The translations under genes were made by a program, and so were the position numbers. Below are positions 48,150-55,362 of a stretch of 55,362 nucleotides of DNA, piece by piece. The DNA is from Streptacidiphilus jeojiense (GTDB taxonomy: Bacteria > Actinomycetota > Actinomycetes > Streptomycetales > Streptomycetaceae), in assembly GCF_000719095.1 (NCBI RefSeq), contig NZ_JOEH01000046.1:1-55362 (forward strand), given 5' to 3'. The first letter of the stretch is position 1. The number at the start of each line of letters is the position of its first letter. The notes beneath the pieces are model-generated. The model worked only from the letters and a program-made list of their open reading frames with translations. It had not been told where the DNA came from and made no database searches.

Positions 48150-50816
48150 TCAGGACTGGATGGTGGGTCTCGGGCCGTAGCAGGCGATGTGGAGATCGCG
48201 CAGGTCGAAGTCCGCGGGCAGGCCGGTGATTTCGATCGTGTGCTGGTCGCCGTCGCGCAGGTCGAGGTAGTTGGTGCTGTAGCGGCAGCCGGGTGCGCCG
48301 GTGGAGACCCTGGCCAGGTACGTGAAGCCCTCGGAGGCGAGGGTCACTGCCGCGGTGGTCCGGCCGGTGCGTTCGACGGCTGCCTTCAGGCGGCCCGCAC
48401 TGAGGTCGATGTTCTTCAGGCGGTCGAAGAACAGCCGGTTGGCGGGGAAGCACCCGTCGTCGGCCGAGACCCAGGCGTATGCCTGCGACCCCGGTGCCTG
48501 GCCGTGCCAGACCTGCCGCGACTCCATCGCTCCGAGGTTCACCGGGACCAGTTCGTCCCACAGGCGGGCTCCGGCGAACTCGGCCAATTCGATCCGTGCC
48601 GTCGTCCAGACCGGGCCGGGCGTGCTGTTGGTGACCCACAGCTGGAGTCCGCCGTCGTCGGTGTGCCGGAAGCTCGCCAGGACTGGGGCGAAGGCGCGTT
48701 GGAGGGCGAAGTACCCGGCCTTGGGCACCAGGTCGTAGTCGATGACCGACCAGCTCATCCCGGGCCAGCAGTCGTTGAACTGCCAGACCAGGGCCCCGTT
48801 GTTGGAAGGCTGGAGGCGGCGGTAGTGCTCGACCCCGAACTTCAGGCCCTCCGCCTGGCAGGCCATGGAGAAGTCGACGAACTGTTCGATGCTGCTGGGC
48901 GTCCCCGTCTCGTAGGACATGAGCGCCTCGCCCTTGTTCTTGGGCACGTCCTTGATCCGCTGCAGCAGGCCGGCCGAGCCCAGGCTCGGCGCTTCTGCGG
49001 CGGTCCAGCGCTGAAGCGTGGCCAGCTCGGGTGCGGCGTGGATGCCGAACTCGCTGATGAATTTGCCGTGGTCGTACCGGTAGCGGTCCCAGTGCACCTT
49101 CGCACCGGGGGAGGGGAACTCGGTCGGGCCGCCTGCGCCGATGTCGGCGCCGTGCCAGACCTCCCAGGCATGACGATCGCCCTGGGTCACGCCGTTGATC
49201 TGCAGCGGTACATCGGCCCATGGGCTGCCCGGCCAGTACGGCACCGAGGGGCAGTCCCGCGCTACGGTCTCGGGGAACATCTTGTGGAAGAAGTGCCAGC
49301 CCCAGTTGCCGGGTGCGACGGAGCGGGTGACCAGGGCGTGCATGCCTTCGATCTCGTTGTTGCCGCACCACAGCGCCAGGCTCGGGTGATTGCGGAGACG
49401 CCTTACCTGGAAGGTCGCCTCCTGGGCCACTTCGGAGTGAAGGCCGGGGTCTTCGCTCGGGTAGTCCGTGCAGGCGAACATGAAGTCCTGCCAGACGAGG
49501 ATTCCCAGCTCGTCGCAGGCGTCGTAGAAGGACTCGTGCTCATAGGTGCCGCCGCCCCAGACCCGGAGCATGTTCATGTTGCTGTGGCGGGCCAGTTCCA
49601 CGAGGTTCCGATACGTGCTCTCGGGGATCGATCCGATGAACATCGAAGCGGGGATCCAGTTCGCGCCGCGTGCGTAGATGGGCGTGCCGTTCAGCAGGAA
49701 GCGGAACAGCCGGCCGCCCGCGGCGGTATCGGCTGAGCGGTCCAGGGTCATGGTCCTCAGGCCGATTCGGTCGGTGACTTGGTCGATGGGCCCCTCGCTG
49801 CCGGTCAGCGCAATGGTCAGGGTGTACAGCGGCTGCTCGCCGAGGTCGTGCGTCCACCAGAGTTGGGCGTCCTCGACGGTGACCTGGGCCGTTCCCCGCG
49901 CGGTGCCCTCGGGTGTCAATGCCATGGGGATTGCGGTGGTGAAGAGGCGGCCGTCCGGCGCGGTCAGCACCGCGGTCGCGGAGACGCGGCCGCCGGTCTC
50001 GGGACGGGGGACGGCAGTCTCGGGACGGGGGACGGCAGTCTCGGCCTCGACGTCGACCTGGACGACGGCGCGCCGCCGGACCGGGTCCACCGAGCGGGCG
50101 TAGGCGTGGTGGGCGGTGATGGTGGCGCGGCTCTCGGCCACGATTTCGACCGGCGCGTGGATGCCGATGGAGGGGAGCCGCGGGGCGAAGTCCCAGCCCC
50201 AGGAGAAGGTGGGCTTGCGGCGCAGTGTGAGTTCGGGGCCGGTGGACAGCACGCCCGGTGGCATCGCACTTCGCTCGGGGTCGGCGTCGTCTCCCGTCCG
50301 CATGGCCAGCAGGCCCTGCCGGCGCAGTTCGGCGACCCGGGCGATCTCGGCAGGAGCCGTGATCCCGACCAGCGGCGGTGCGAAACGGACAACGAGAGTG
50401 TTCCGTTGCTCGCCGGTTCCGGTGAGGTCGAAGGCGGCGGGGCGGAAGGCGTTCTCGTGGGTTCCCAGCAGGGTGCCGTTGAGCCAGATCGAGGCCACTG
50501 TGTCCAGCCCGTGGAAGACCAGTTGGAGCCGGTCGGCCTCCCGGGCCCGGTCGGACAGCGTGAACTCGGTTCGGTACCACCAGGCGCGCTCCTCGATCCA
50601 GGCCGCCGTCACCTCGTTCTCGTCCAGAAAGGGGTGGGCGAGTTCTCCGGACGCGATCAGGGATTCGTGGACTCCGCCGGGAACCACGGCTGGGCGCCAG
50701 GTCAGGTCGGCGGGCAGTTGGCTCGGTGCGGTGACCGTCAGATCAGTGCCGGCCAGCTCGAACGTGCCGACCGGCCAACTGGCCCGAGCGGAGCTTCGGG
50801 TGCGGAGATCAGGCAT
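48150..50816 (-). CDS. Glycoside hydrolase family 2 beta-mannosidase
   Basis: 888 residues, full length for a bacterial GH2 beta-mannosidase. The jelly-roll domain (about 1-200) has VFHGLDTVASIWLNGTLLG and KPTFSWGWDFAPRLP. The immunoglobulin-like domain follows. The catalytic barrel has the acid/base E488 in LWCGNNEIEG and the nucleophile E589 in ISEFGIHAAPEL, and WQDFMFAC is also typical. No signal peptide is present, so it would act in the cytoplasm on imported mannosides. GAGGAG precedes the ATG. Near residue 260 the motif ETAVPRP is repeated twice, from a 21-bp DNA repeat. It is the first gene of the operon with the ABC importer. Confidence 0.93.
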   Translation of the reverse strand: MPDLRTRSSARASWPVGTFELAGTDLTVTAPSQLPADLTWRPAVVPGGVHESLIASGELAHPFLDENEVTAAWIEERAWWYRTEFTLSDRAREADRLQLVFHGLDTVASIWLNGTLLGTHENAFRPAAFDLTGTGEQRNTLVVRFAPPLVGITAPAEIARVAELRRQGLLAMRTGDDADPERSAMPPGVLSTGPELTLRRKPTFSWGWDFAPRLPSIGIHAPVEIVAESRATITAHHAYARSVDPVRRRAVVQVDVEAETAVPRPETAVPRPETGGRVSATAVLTAPDGRLFTTAIPMALTPEGTARGTAQVTVEDAQLWWTHDLGEQPLYTLTIALTGSEGPIDQVTDRIGLRTMTLDRSADTAAGGRLFRFLLNGTPIYARGANWIPASMFIGSIPESTYRNLVELARHSNMNMLRVWGGGTYEHESFYDACDELGILVWQDFMFACTDYPSEDPGLHSEVAQEATFQVRRLRNHPSLALWCGNNEIEGMHALVTRSVAPGNWGWHFFHKMFPETVARDCPSVPYWPGSPWADVPLQINGVTQGDRHAWEVWHGADIGAGGPTEFPSPGAKVHWDRYRYDHGKFISEFGIHAAPELATLQRWTAAEAPSLGSAGLLQRIKDVPKNKGEALMSYETGTPSSIEQFVDFSMACQAEGLKFGVEHYRRLQPSNNGALVWQFNDCWPGMSWSVIDYDLVPKAGYFALQRAFAPVLASFRHTDDGGLQLWVTNSTPGPVWTTARIELAEFAGARLWDELVPVNLGAMESRQVWHGQAPGSQAYAWVSADDGCFPANRLFFDRLKNIDLSAGRLKAAVERTGRTTAAVTLASEGFTYLARVSTGAPGCRYSTNYLDLRDGDQHTIEITGLPADFDLRDLHIACYGPRPTIQS
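49996..50044 (-). repeat. 21-bp tandem repeat inside the beta-mannosidase gene
   Basis: A 21-bp unit occurs twice without mismatch (49996-50016 and 50017-50037), with seven more bases of a third copy. It keeps the frame and codes for ETAVPRP twice. The position is a surface linker between strands, so copy number may vary between strains. Confidence 0.8.
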
Positions 50817-50860
50817 GGGTGTCTCCTCGGAAGAGCGCCAGGATGAACAAACTAAGGAGT

Positions 50861-51002
50861 ACTAGGTTTTATGGTCGGGGGTTGGCCTTGGCGGCCGTTG
50901 GGCGCGGTGACGGCTCGGGGTGCTGTCGTGACGGCGACACTAGAACTAAAACCCGAGGATGACTAGGTTTCTTGCGTATGTTTCCGAGTGACACTAGGTT
51001 TT
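50861..51002. promoter_or_regulatory. ACTAGGTTT repeats between mannosidase operon and TetR gene
   Basis: ACTAGGTTTT occurs at 50861-50870 and 50993-51002, and ACTAGGTTTC at 50962-50971. A partial inverse copy (AACTAAAACC) begins at 50944 and forms an AAACC/GGTTT inverted repeat with the second one. The repeats lie near both divergent starts and are the likely binding sites of the TetR protein. Confidence 0.55.
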
Positions 51003-51043
51003 TCGTCGAAGACCGGATCCCGACCCCGACAGGTGGCGACCTC

Positions 51044-51646
51044 ATGGCACGTGAAGAGCAGCGTGGCTCGTATCCCAAGGGCGTCGCCAAGCGCGCGGAG
51101 ATCCTGCGCGCGGCCCTTCGCCTCTACGGCGAGGCCGACCAGCAGCAGGCGCCCTCGCTCAAGCAGATCGCCGATGCCGTCGGGCTGACGGAGGCCGGCG
51201 TTCTGCACTACTTCGACAGCAAGGACGACATGCTCCTGTCGGTACTTGCCATGCGAGACGAGGTGGCCCGTGAACTCTTCGACATGGACACCTGGGAGGG
51301 GAACTACAGGGCGCTCAAGCACACCTACGAGACGCCGGGCGAAGTCAAGCTCTACGTCGACATGCTTGTTGCCTCGGCCAACACCGGCCATCCCGCGCAC
51401 GCGTTCATGAACGCCCGCAACGCCCGGCTCCAAGCACGGCTTCGGTCACTGCTCGGCGAGGCCGGAGCGGACGGTTGGCTGCCCCGCACCCTCGTGGCCA
51501 CCCTGGAGGGCCTGCAACTGCAATGGCTCCGCGATCCGAGCCTCGACGTCGTCGAGGACATGCGACGCCTCCACGAGGCCTTGGTGCTACCCGCCTTGCG
51601 GCAGCGAGAAAACGCCGGCCGGCCCACCGACCAGGGAGCCGAGTAG
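51044..51646 (+). CDS. TetR family regulator of the mannosidase/ABC operon
   Basis: 200 residues from ATG 51044. The open frame extends further upstream but through the operator repeats. Helix-turn-helix at about 15-60: AKRAEILRAALRLYGEADQQ, then SLKQIADAVGLTEAGVLHYF and DSKDDML. The C-terminal domain (EGNYRALKHTYETPGEVKLY, LEGLQLQWLRDPSLDVVED) is of the kind found in sugar-related TetR proteins of actinomycetes. Divergent arrangement and shared repeats make the GH2-ABC operon its probable target. An oligosaccharide or free sugar would be the likely inducer (inference). Confidence 0.92.
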   Translation: MAREEQRGSYPKGVAKRAEILRAALRLYGEADQQQAPSLKQIADAVGLTEAGVLHYFDSKDDMLLSVLAMRDEVARELFDMDTWEGNYRALKHTYETPGEVKLYVDMLVASANTGHPAHAFMNARNARLQARLRSLLGEAGADGWLPRTLVATLEGLQLQWLRDPSLDVVEDMRRLHEALVLPALRQRENAGRPTDQGAE

Positions 51647-51814
51647 ACCAGGCTCCGGCATGCCTGCGCGAAGCGCGTCCACTCTTGCGCGCATACCGGA
51701 CGATGGCAGCAGCCGAGGTCCTCCCCAGGCACATTCCTGAGGCGGCAGACGGCGGACACCGCCTTTGAGTAGCCTTTCCAGCCCAGACTTTAAGTGGAGA
51801 TGGCTGGGGGAGCG

Positions 51815-52318
51815 ATGGCTGACGTGGACAAGAAGAAGGACTGGGGCTGGGTGGGGACGATCGGCGCGGGGCTCGCGGTCGCCGCGTTCTTCGGGATCCA
51901 CAACTTCTCGGAGCTGAAGGCCGCGCTCGGCGGTGCCCCCACCGCAACCCCAGCCGCTGCGGTCAGCCCGACGTGCAGCCCCGTTCAGAAGATCCTGGAC
52001 CATTGCGGCATGGCGTACTTCGCCCTGTCAGGGGGATGGCAGGCCACCGGACCGTGCGGCGAGACCAGCTGCCCATTGAGCGGGACGTCTGTGAACGAGG
52101 GCAGCGTGTCCGGAACGGCGAGTGTGACCTTCTACCTCCATGCGAAGGCCAGCGACGGGACGACCAACGAGCCCGCGGTCCTCGGACAGTGCACCGCGGT
52201 AATCCCGGACACCCCGCCCAAGGGGGTGGTCGCCGCCGCGTGCACGATCTGGTCGCCCAGCACCGGGGGTGTCCCCGAACTCGGCGTCTCCGAGAACATC
52301 AACAACCCCATCGGCTGA
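51815..52318 (+). CDS. Small anchored extracytoplasmic protein, unknown function
   Basis: 167 residues from ATG 51815, with GGGGAG upstream. After the basic start MADVDKKKDWGW a single hydrophobic helix (VGTIGAGLAVAAFFGIHNF, about 13-31) anchors the protein. A Pro/Ala/Thr linker follows. The outer domain has six cysteines (CSPV, HCGM, GPCGETSC, GQCT, AACT), suggesting disulfides. Codon use is normal. I do not recognise the family. The preceding 168 bp hold no gene, and it is convergent with the carboxymuconolactone-decarboxylase-like gene, 22 bp apart. Confidence 0.7.
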   Translation: MADVDKKKDWGWVGTIGAGLAVAAFFGIHNFSELKAALGGAPTATPAAAVSPTCSPVQKILDHCGMAYFALSGGWQATGPCGETSCPLSGTSVNEGSVSGTASVTFYLHAKASDGTTNEPAVLGQCTAVIPDTPPKGVVAAACTIWSPSTGGVPELGVSENINNPIG

Positions 52319-52340
52319 AGAATCCGGCAAGCAACGACCT

Positions 52341-52748
52341 TCAGGCCTGTCGGCGGGAGGCGAGGAGCTCGGTCACCGCCTGCGAGGCCTGGACCGCCCG
52401 GGCGAAGCCTGCAGGGATGGTGGTGAGGTAGACGATCTCCTTCAGTTCGTCCTCGGTGACCCCGGCGTTCAGGGCATAGCCGCCGTGGATCTTGATGAAG
52501 TCGCCGAGGCCGAGTGCCGCGAACGCGGCGACGAGCGCGAGTTGGCGGGTGCGCACATCGAGCACCGTGCGGGCGAGGATCTCACCGACGGCATAGGAGG
52601 TGAGGGCATTGGCCAGGAAGGGGAAGTCCCGGTCGAGCGACTCCAGCAGGGCCGGGTTCGGGTCCCCGCTCAGTTCCGCGGCGATCCTCTCACCCCGCTG
52701 CCGCCGGGTAGCCGTGGTCTCGTTCGGGTCTACGGCGTTGGCAGGCAC
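52341..52748 (-). CDS. Carboxymuconolactone decarboxylase-like (AhpD fold) protein
   Basis: 135 residues from GTG 52748, with AAGGAG 7 bp upstream. The all-helical CMD fold is shown by RTRQLALVAAFAALGLGDFI, then KIHGGYALNAGVTEDELKEI. The AhpD-type Cys-x-x-Cys pair is absent, so it is not a peroxidase of that kind. It resembles the gamma-carboxymuconolactone decarboxylase-like branch of unknown substrate. It is divergent from a LysR gene, which is the usual layout for a LysR-regulated target. Confidence 0.88.
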   Translation of the reverse strand: MPANAVDPNETTATRRQRGERIAAELSGDPNPALLESLDRDFPFLANALTSYAVGEILARTVLDVRTRQLALVAAFAALGLGDFIKIHGGYALNAGVTEDELKEIVYLTTIPAGFARAVQASQAVTELLASRRQA

Positions 52749-52853
52749 GGTGTTCTCCTTGCGGTAGCGCTGGTTGGGGCAATCACCACCAGTCAACCCC
52801 GCGCGGCGGTCGACCTGAAGGACCGATCCGGTGGCCACTGATACCGTGGAAGT

Positions 52854-53873
52854 ATGAATGAGCTGGAGACTCGACAGCTCCGATACTTCGTCGCGGTGGC
52901 GGAAGAACTCCATTTCGGACGCGCCGCCGAACGCCTCGGCATGGCACAGCCGCCGCTGTCCCGGGCGATCCGCGAACTGGAACACCAACTCGGCGTCGCG
53001 CTGCTCAAGCGCACCACGCGCCAGGTCGCGCTCACGCCGGCCGGGCAGGTCCTGCTGGGTGACGCCCGGAATGTGCTCGACGCGATCAGCGCAGCCGGTC
53101 GACGCGCCCAGCACGCCGGAGAACCCGAACCGCGCCTACGCCTGGCGCTCAAGGCCGACATCGACGGCGGCCTGCTGGCACAGATCCTTGACACCTATGC
53201 TCACGATGAGGCGGCCCTGGCGGTCGAACTGGTCCTCGGCCCGTTCGGCGATCAAGCACCGGCCCTGTACGACGGCCGCGCCGACGCCGCGCTCCTGCTC
53301 GACCCTGTCGACCAGCACGGGCTGGACTACGAATCGCTTCTCACCGAGCCGTTCCTGATTGCCCTAGCCGCGACTGATCCGCTGGCCGCCCGACTCTCCC
53401 TGCGCTTGGCTGACCTGGCGGGCCGCACCCTTCCCGACGGATCTCCTGCTGAGGAAGGCCCCGCCCACAGGTCGCACAGCCGGACCGCAGTACGCGATCA
53501 GCTATCCGATCCGGTTCGGGGCCACACACCCACGCCTGGCACCGTGCAAGACGCCTCGGACCTGCCGCAGATCCTCCGGCTGGTCGAACTCAGCCGAATC
53601 GTTTGCTTCCTCCCAGTCTCGGTCACCCGGCGCTACGCACGGCCCGAAGTCGCCTACCTGCCGGTCGACGACCTGGCGCCGGCCACGCTGGCCGTCGCCT
53701 GGCCCCAGACCTCACACTCGCCAGCGGTCGCCGCCTTCGTTCGCGCGGCCGCCACCGTCGCTGCCGCCGCCCCACGAGAGACACAGGACAACACGGACAA
53801 CACCCACCTCACTCCGGACAATCACAGCGGCGCGGGGTCGCTGATGGGCCGGGGACACGGAACGGCGTCCTGA
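52854..53873 (+). CDS. LysR family regulator
   Basis: 339 residues. The N-terminal winged helix is textbook: LETRQLRYFVAVAEELHFGR, then AAERLGMAQPPLSRAIRELE and LLKRTTRQVALTPAG. The effector domain (about 90-310) has LRLALKADIDGGLLAQILDT and IVCFLPVSVTRRYARPEVAY. The C-terminal 35 residues are polar and low-complexity (Thr/Asn-rich) and probably disordered. The effector middle (about 190-230) is rich in His/Arg/Ser/Pro and less typical. It is divergent from the CMD-like gene, 105 bp apart, its most likely target. Confidence 0.92.
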   Translation: MNELETRQLRYFVAVAEELHFGRAAERLGMAQPPLSRAIRELEHQLGVALLKRTTRQVALTPAGQVLLGDARNVLDAISAAGRRAQHAGEPEPRLRLALKADIDGGLLAQILDTYAHDEAALAVELVLGPFGDQAPALYDGRADAALLLDPVDQHGLDYESLLTEPFLIALAATDPLAARLSLRLADLAGRTLPDGSPAEEGPAHRSHSRTAVRDQLSDPVRGHTPTPGTVQDASDLPQILRLVELSRIVCFLPVSVTRRYARPEVAYLPVDDLAPATLAVAWPQTSHSPAVAAFVRAAATVAAAAPRETQDNTDNTHLTPDNHSGAGSLMGRGHGTAS

Positions 53874-54110
53874 GGCAATTGACATGCCCTCTGCCCGGCA
53901 GGTGACCCTGCGGCTGGGCCGCCGCGGTCGCCTGCGCCCACCACTGCCGCTCATTCATACCTGCCGGGTATCAACGGTGATCGGATCGGTCCTTCTGGTC
54001 GACCGCCATGCGGAGTTGACTGGCTGACGCCAGCCGCTGTCCGGCATTGCCCGATATGGGTGGTTGCCTTGGGCGGGGCAGCAGACCAGCCGACGAACAG
54101 GAGATGCGCG

Positions 54111-55058
54111 ATGCGTGCGATCGCAGTGCACACGCCAGGTGGCACACCCGAACTGATGGAGCTTCCTGTGCCCAGCCCGGCGCGGGGAGAAGTCCTGCTT
54201 GAACTGGTGGCGGCGTCGGTGAACCCGATTGACGCAGGTATTGCCCAGGGCCGGATGTCCATGCCGAGCGTGTACCCGCTTGTCCTGGGCGTGGACGGCG
54301 TGGGCCGCGTCGTGGAGGTGGGGGAAGCGGTGCGCGGGTTCAAGCGCGGCGACATGCTGCATGGCCAGTTCTTCCGCACGCCCTTGGGGCACGGCACGTT
54401 CGCCGACTACACGGTGGTCACCGAATTCCCGGACAACGGGGCGCTTCAGATGGTCCCGGACGGTATGCCCGCTGATACCGCGGCCGCGCTGCCGACCGCA
54501 GGTATGACCGCGCTCGGTGTGCTCGAGGCCATGGGTGTGACAGCCGGGCAGTCGGTCCTGATCCTTGGCGCCACCGGTGGAGTGGGTGTTTTCGCCGTCC
54601 AGCTTGCGGCTGCCCGGGGCGCGGAGGTCATTGCGACTGCCAGGCCCGATGCCGACCGGTGGATCCGGCAGCTGGGTGCCGCTCAGACAACCGACTACAC
54701 CGCCAGCGACATTGCCGAGCAGGTCCGCAAATCCCACCCCGGCGGGGTCGACGCCCTGCTCGACCTAACTCGTGATCCGGACCGCTTCAGTGCGTACACC
54801 GGGCTGGTCCGCGACGGTGGCGCGGCTGCGTCCGTGACCCTCACCGCGGCGCCGGAACTACTCGCCTCCGAGCGGATTGCCGTGAGCAACTTCATGATGC
54901 AGGACAAGCCGGACCTTCTCGCCCGGATCACCGCCGAGGTCGCGTCGGGCAGGATCACCGTCCCTGTCCAGCAGACCGTCACGCTGGACCAGACTCCCGA
55001 AGCACTGGCCCGGAACGCTGCGGGCGGCGCACGCGGCAAGACGACGGTACGCATCTGA
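54111..55058 (+). CDS. Quinone-oxidoreductase-like MDR family protein
   Basis: 315 residues from ATG 54111, with ACAGGAG upstream. The MDR substrate domain begins MRAIAVHTPGGTPELMELPV and has VAASVNPIDAGIAQG and VLGVDGVGRVVEVG. The NADP motif is VLILGATGGVGVFAVQLAAA (about 160-179). There are no zinc-ligand cysteines, so it belongs with zinc-free NADPH:quinone/enone reductases. It stands alone, 237 bp after the LysR gene, on the same strand. The substrate is unknown. Confidence 0.92.
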   Translation: MRAIAVHTPGGTPELMELPVPSPARGEVLLELVAASVNPIDAGIAQGRMSMPSVYPLVLGVDGVGRVVEVGEAVRGFKRGDMLHGQFFRTPLGHGTFADYTVVTEFPDNGALQMVPDGMPADTAAALPTAGMTALGVLEAMGVTAGQSVLILGATGGVGVFAVQLAAARGAEVIATARPDADRWIRQLGAAQTTDYTASDIAEQVRKSHPGGVDALLDLTRDPDRFSAYTGLVRDGGAAASVTLTAAPELLASERIAVSNFMMQDKPDLLARITAEVASGRITVPVQQTVTLDQTPEALARNAAGGARGKTTVRI

Positions 55059-55362
55059 GCCCTAAGGACTCCGATCAAAATGACGCTTGAGGTGGCCACC
55101 GCCTCGCCGGTTGCCGGATCGTCGGGGGCTTGCACCACGGGCCTGCGAGGGCCGACGTCCGCGGTGCGCTACTTGTCCGCTGGCTGTCGTGCCTGCTGAT
55201 TCACGGCGGCCCCGGGTAGCAGTGCCTGCTCGGTCGTCAGGGAAACGCTATGGCGCTGTGACCTTCTGAGAGGGCGTTAAGTCCCGTTCTTGATGGTTTG
55301 GCGTCGCTCGTTCGTGGGGCTGTCCGTCATCCAGGAGTGCCCGGTGGGGCTTGGGCTGTGTC
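55059..55362. other. Right-edge stretch without a recognised gene
   Basis: 304 bp after the last gene. No protein-like frame, RNA gene or strong hairpin is seen. Any gene to the right starts beyond the window. Confidence 0.4.

Noticed and set aside
55262..55362. Possible insertion-sequence end at the right edge
   Set aside because: The bases looked vaguely familiar as an element end, but no terminal inverted repeat, target duplication or transposase is visible within the window.
1..55362. CRISPR arrays, phage genes, polyketide or peptide synthetase modules
   Set aside because: I looked for regular spaced repeats and for the corresponding domain motifs and found none.

Overview
The window is GC-rich, with GTG starts, strongly GC-biased third codon positions, a PucR regulator, an MmpL-type pump, a secreted HbpS/GlcG protein and a YhgE/Pip-type (DUF3533) membrane protein. 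Together these point to a Streptomycetales-like actinomycete chromosome (inference from gene content and composition, not from a marker gene). Forty-six genes with recognisable coding structure, one gene tail and a few decayed remnants can be supported. I saw no CRISPR array, phage block or polyketide/peptide synthetase.

Left edge (1-2010): a gene tail and a degraded second copy of it, a divergent MarR / Tat-exported HbpS pair sharing palindromic operators, and what looks like the 3' end of a tRNA gene still followed by its GAAA-loop terminator. The last item may be one end of an integrated element lying to the left.

Main locus (2014-24701): this is the most coherent part of the window. It holds N-acyl-D-amino-acid deacylase, a PLP fold-III (LysA-like) enzyme, a double-length Lrp regulator, an extended SDR, a zinc alcohol dehydrogenase, a GNAT acetyl/succinyl-transferase coupled to an N-succinylamino-acid racemase, PucR, a DUF3533 membrane protein, a DapB-like reductase, two near-identical M19 dipeptidase-like genes flanking an MFS transporter, a GntR/FCD regulator, an ornithine-cyclodeaminase/ketimine-reductase homologue, a DadA-type FAD oxidoreductase and a small membrane protein. 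The enzyme set suggests uptake and stereochemical processing of a D-amino-acid-containing or N-acylated amino-acid/dipeptide substrate. Four transcription units here share a 14-bp element, GTGTAATRCCTTAC. In three of them it sits just downstream of a recognisable promoter, and the complete palindrome lies in the intergenic region beside the GntR gene. I propose a local GntR regulon. Several enzymes have altered active-site residues (both M19 copies, the DapB homologue, the LysA homologue), so the chemistry may not be the textbook one.

Middle (24913-38818): smaller catabolic and regulatory units. These are TetR; an amidohydrolase coupled to a strictosidine-synthase-like lactonase; ABM monooxygenase plus RpiR; a divergent SDR / acyl-CoA dehydrogenase pair; an AraC regulator with a 21-bp-period operator, divergent from an MmpL pump; a DUF4365 nuclease-like protein fused to four membrane helices; and a class II aldolase / ketopantoate-reductase-like operon facing a TetR gene with three tandem 17-bp operator units.

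Right part (39249-55362): MarR, a gene-poor scarred stretch, an HSL-type esterase, YceI facing a second MarR with three operator repeats, then a five-gene operon of GH2 beta-mannosidase plus an Opp/Dpp-type ABC importer whose second permease is fused to an ATPase. A TetR gene bordered by ACTAGGTTT repeats faces that operon. It ends with a small anchored protein, a carboxymuconolactone-decarboxylase-like gene facing LysR, and a quinone-oxidoreductase-like MDR gene.
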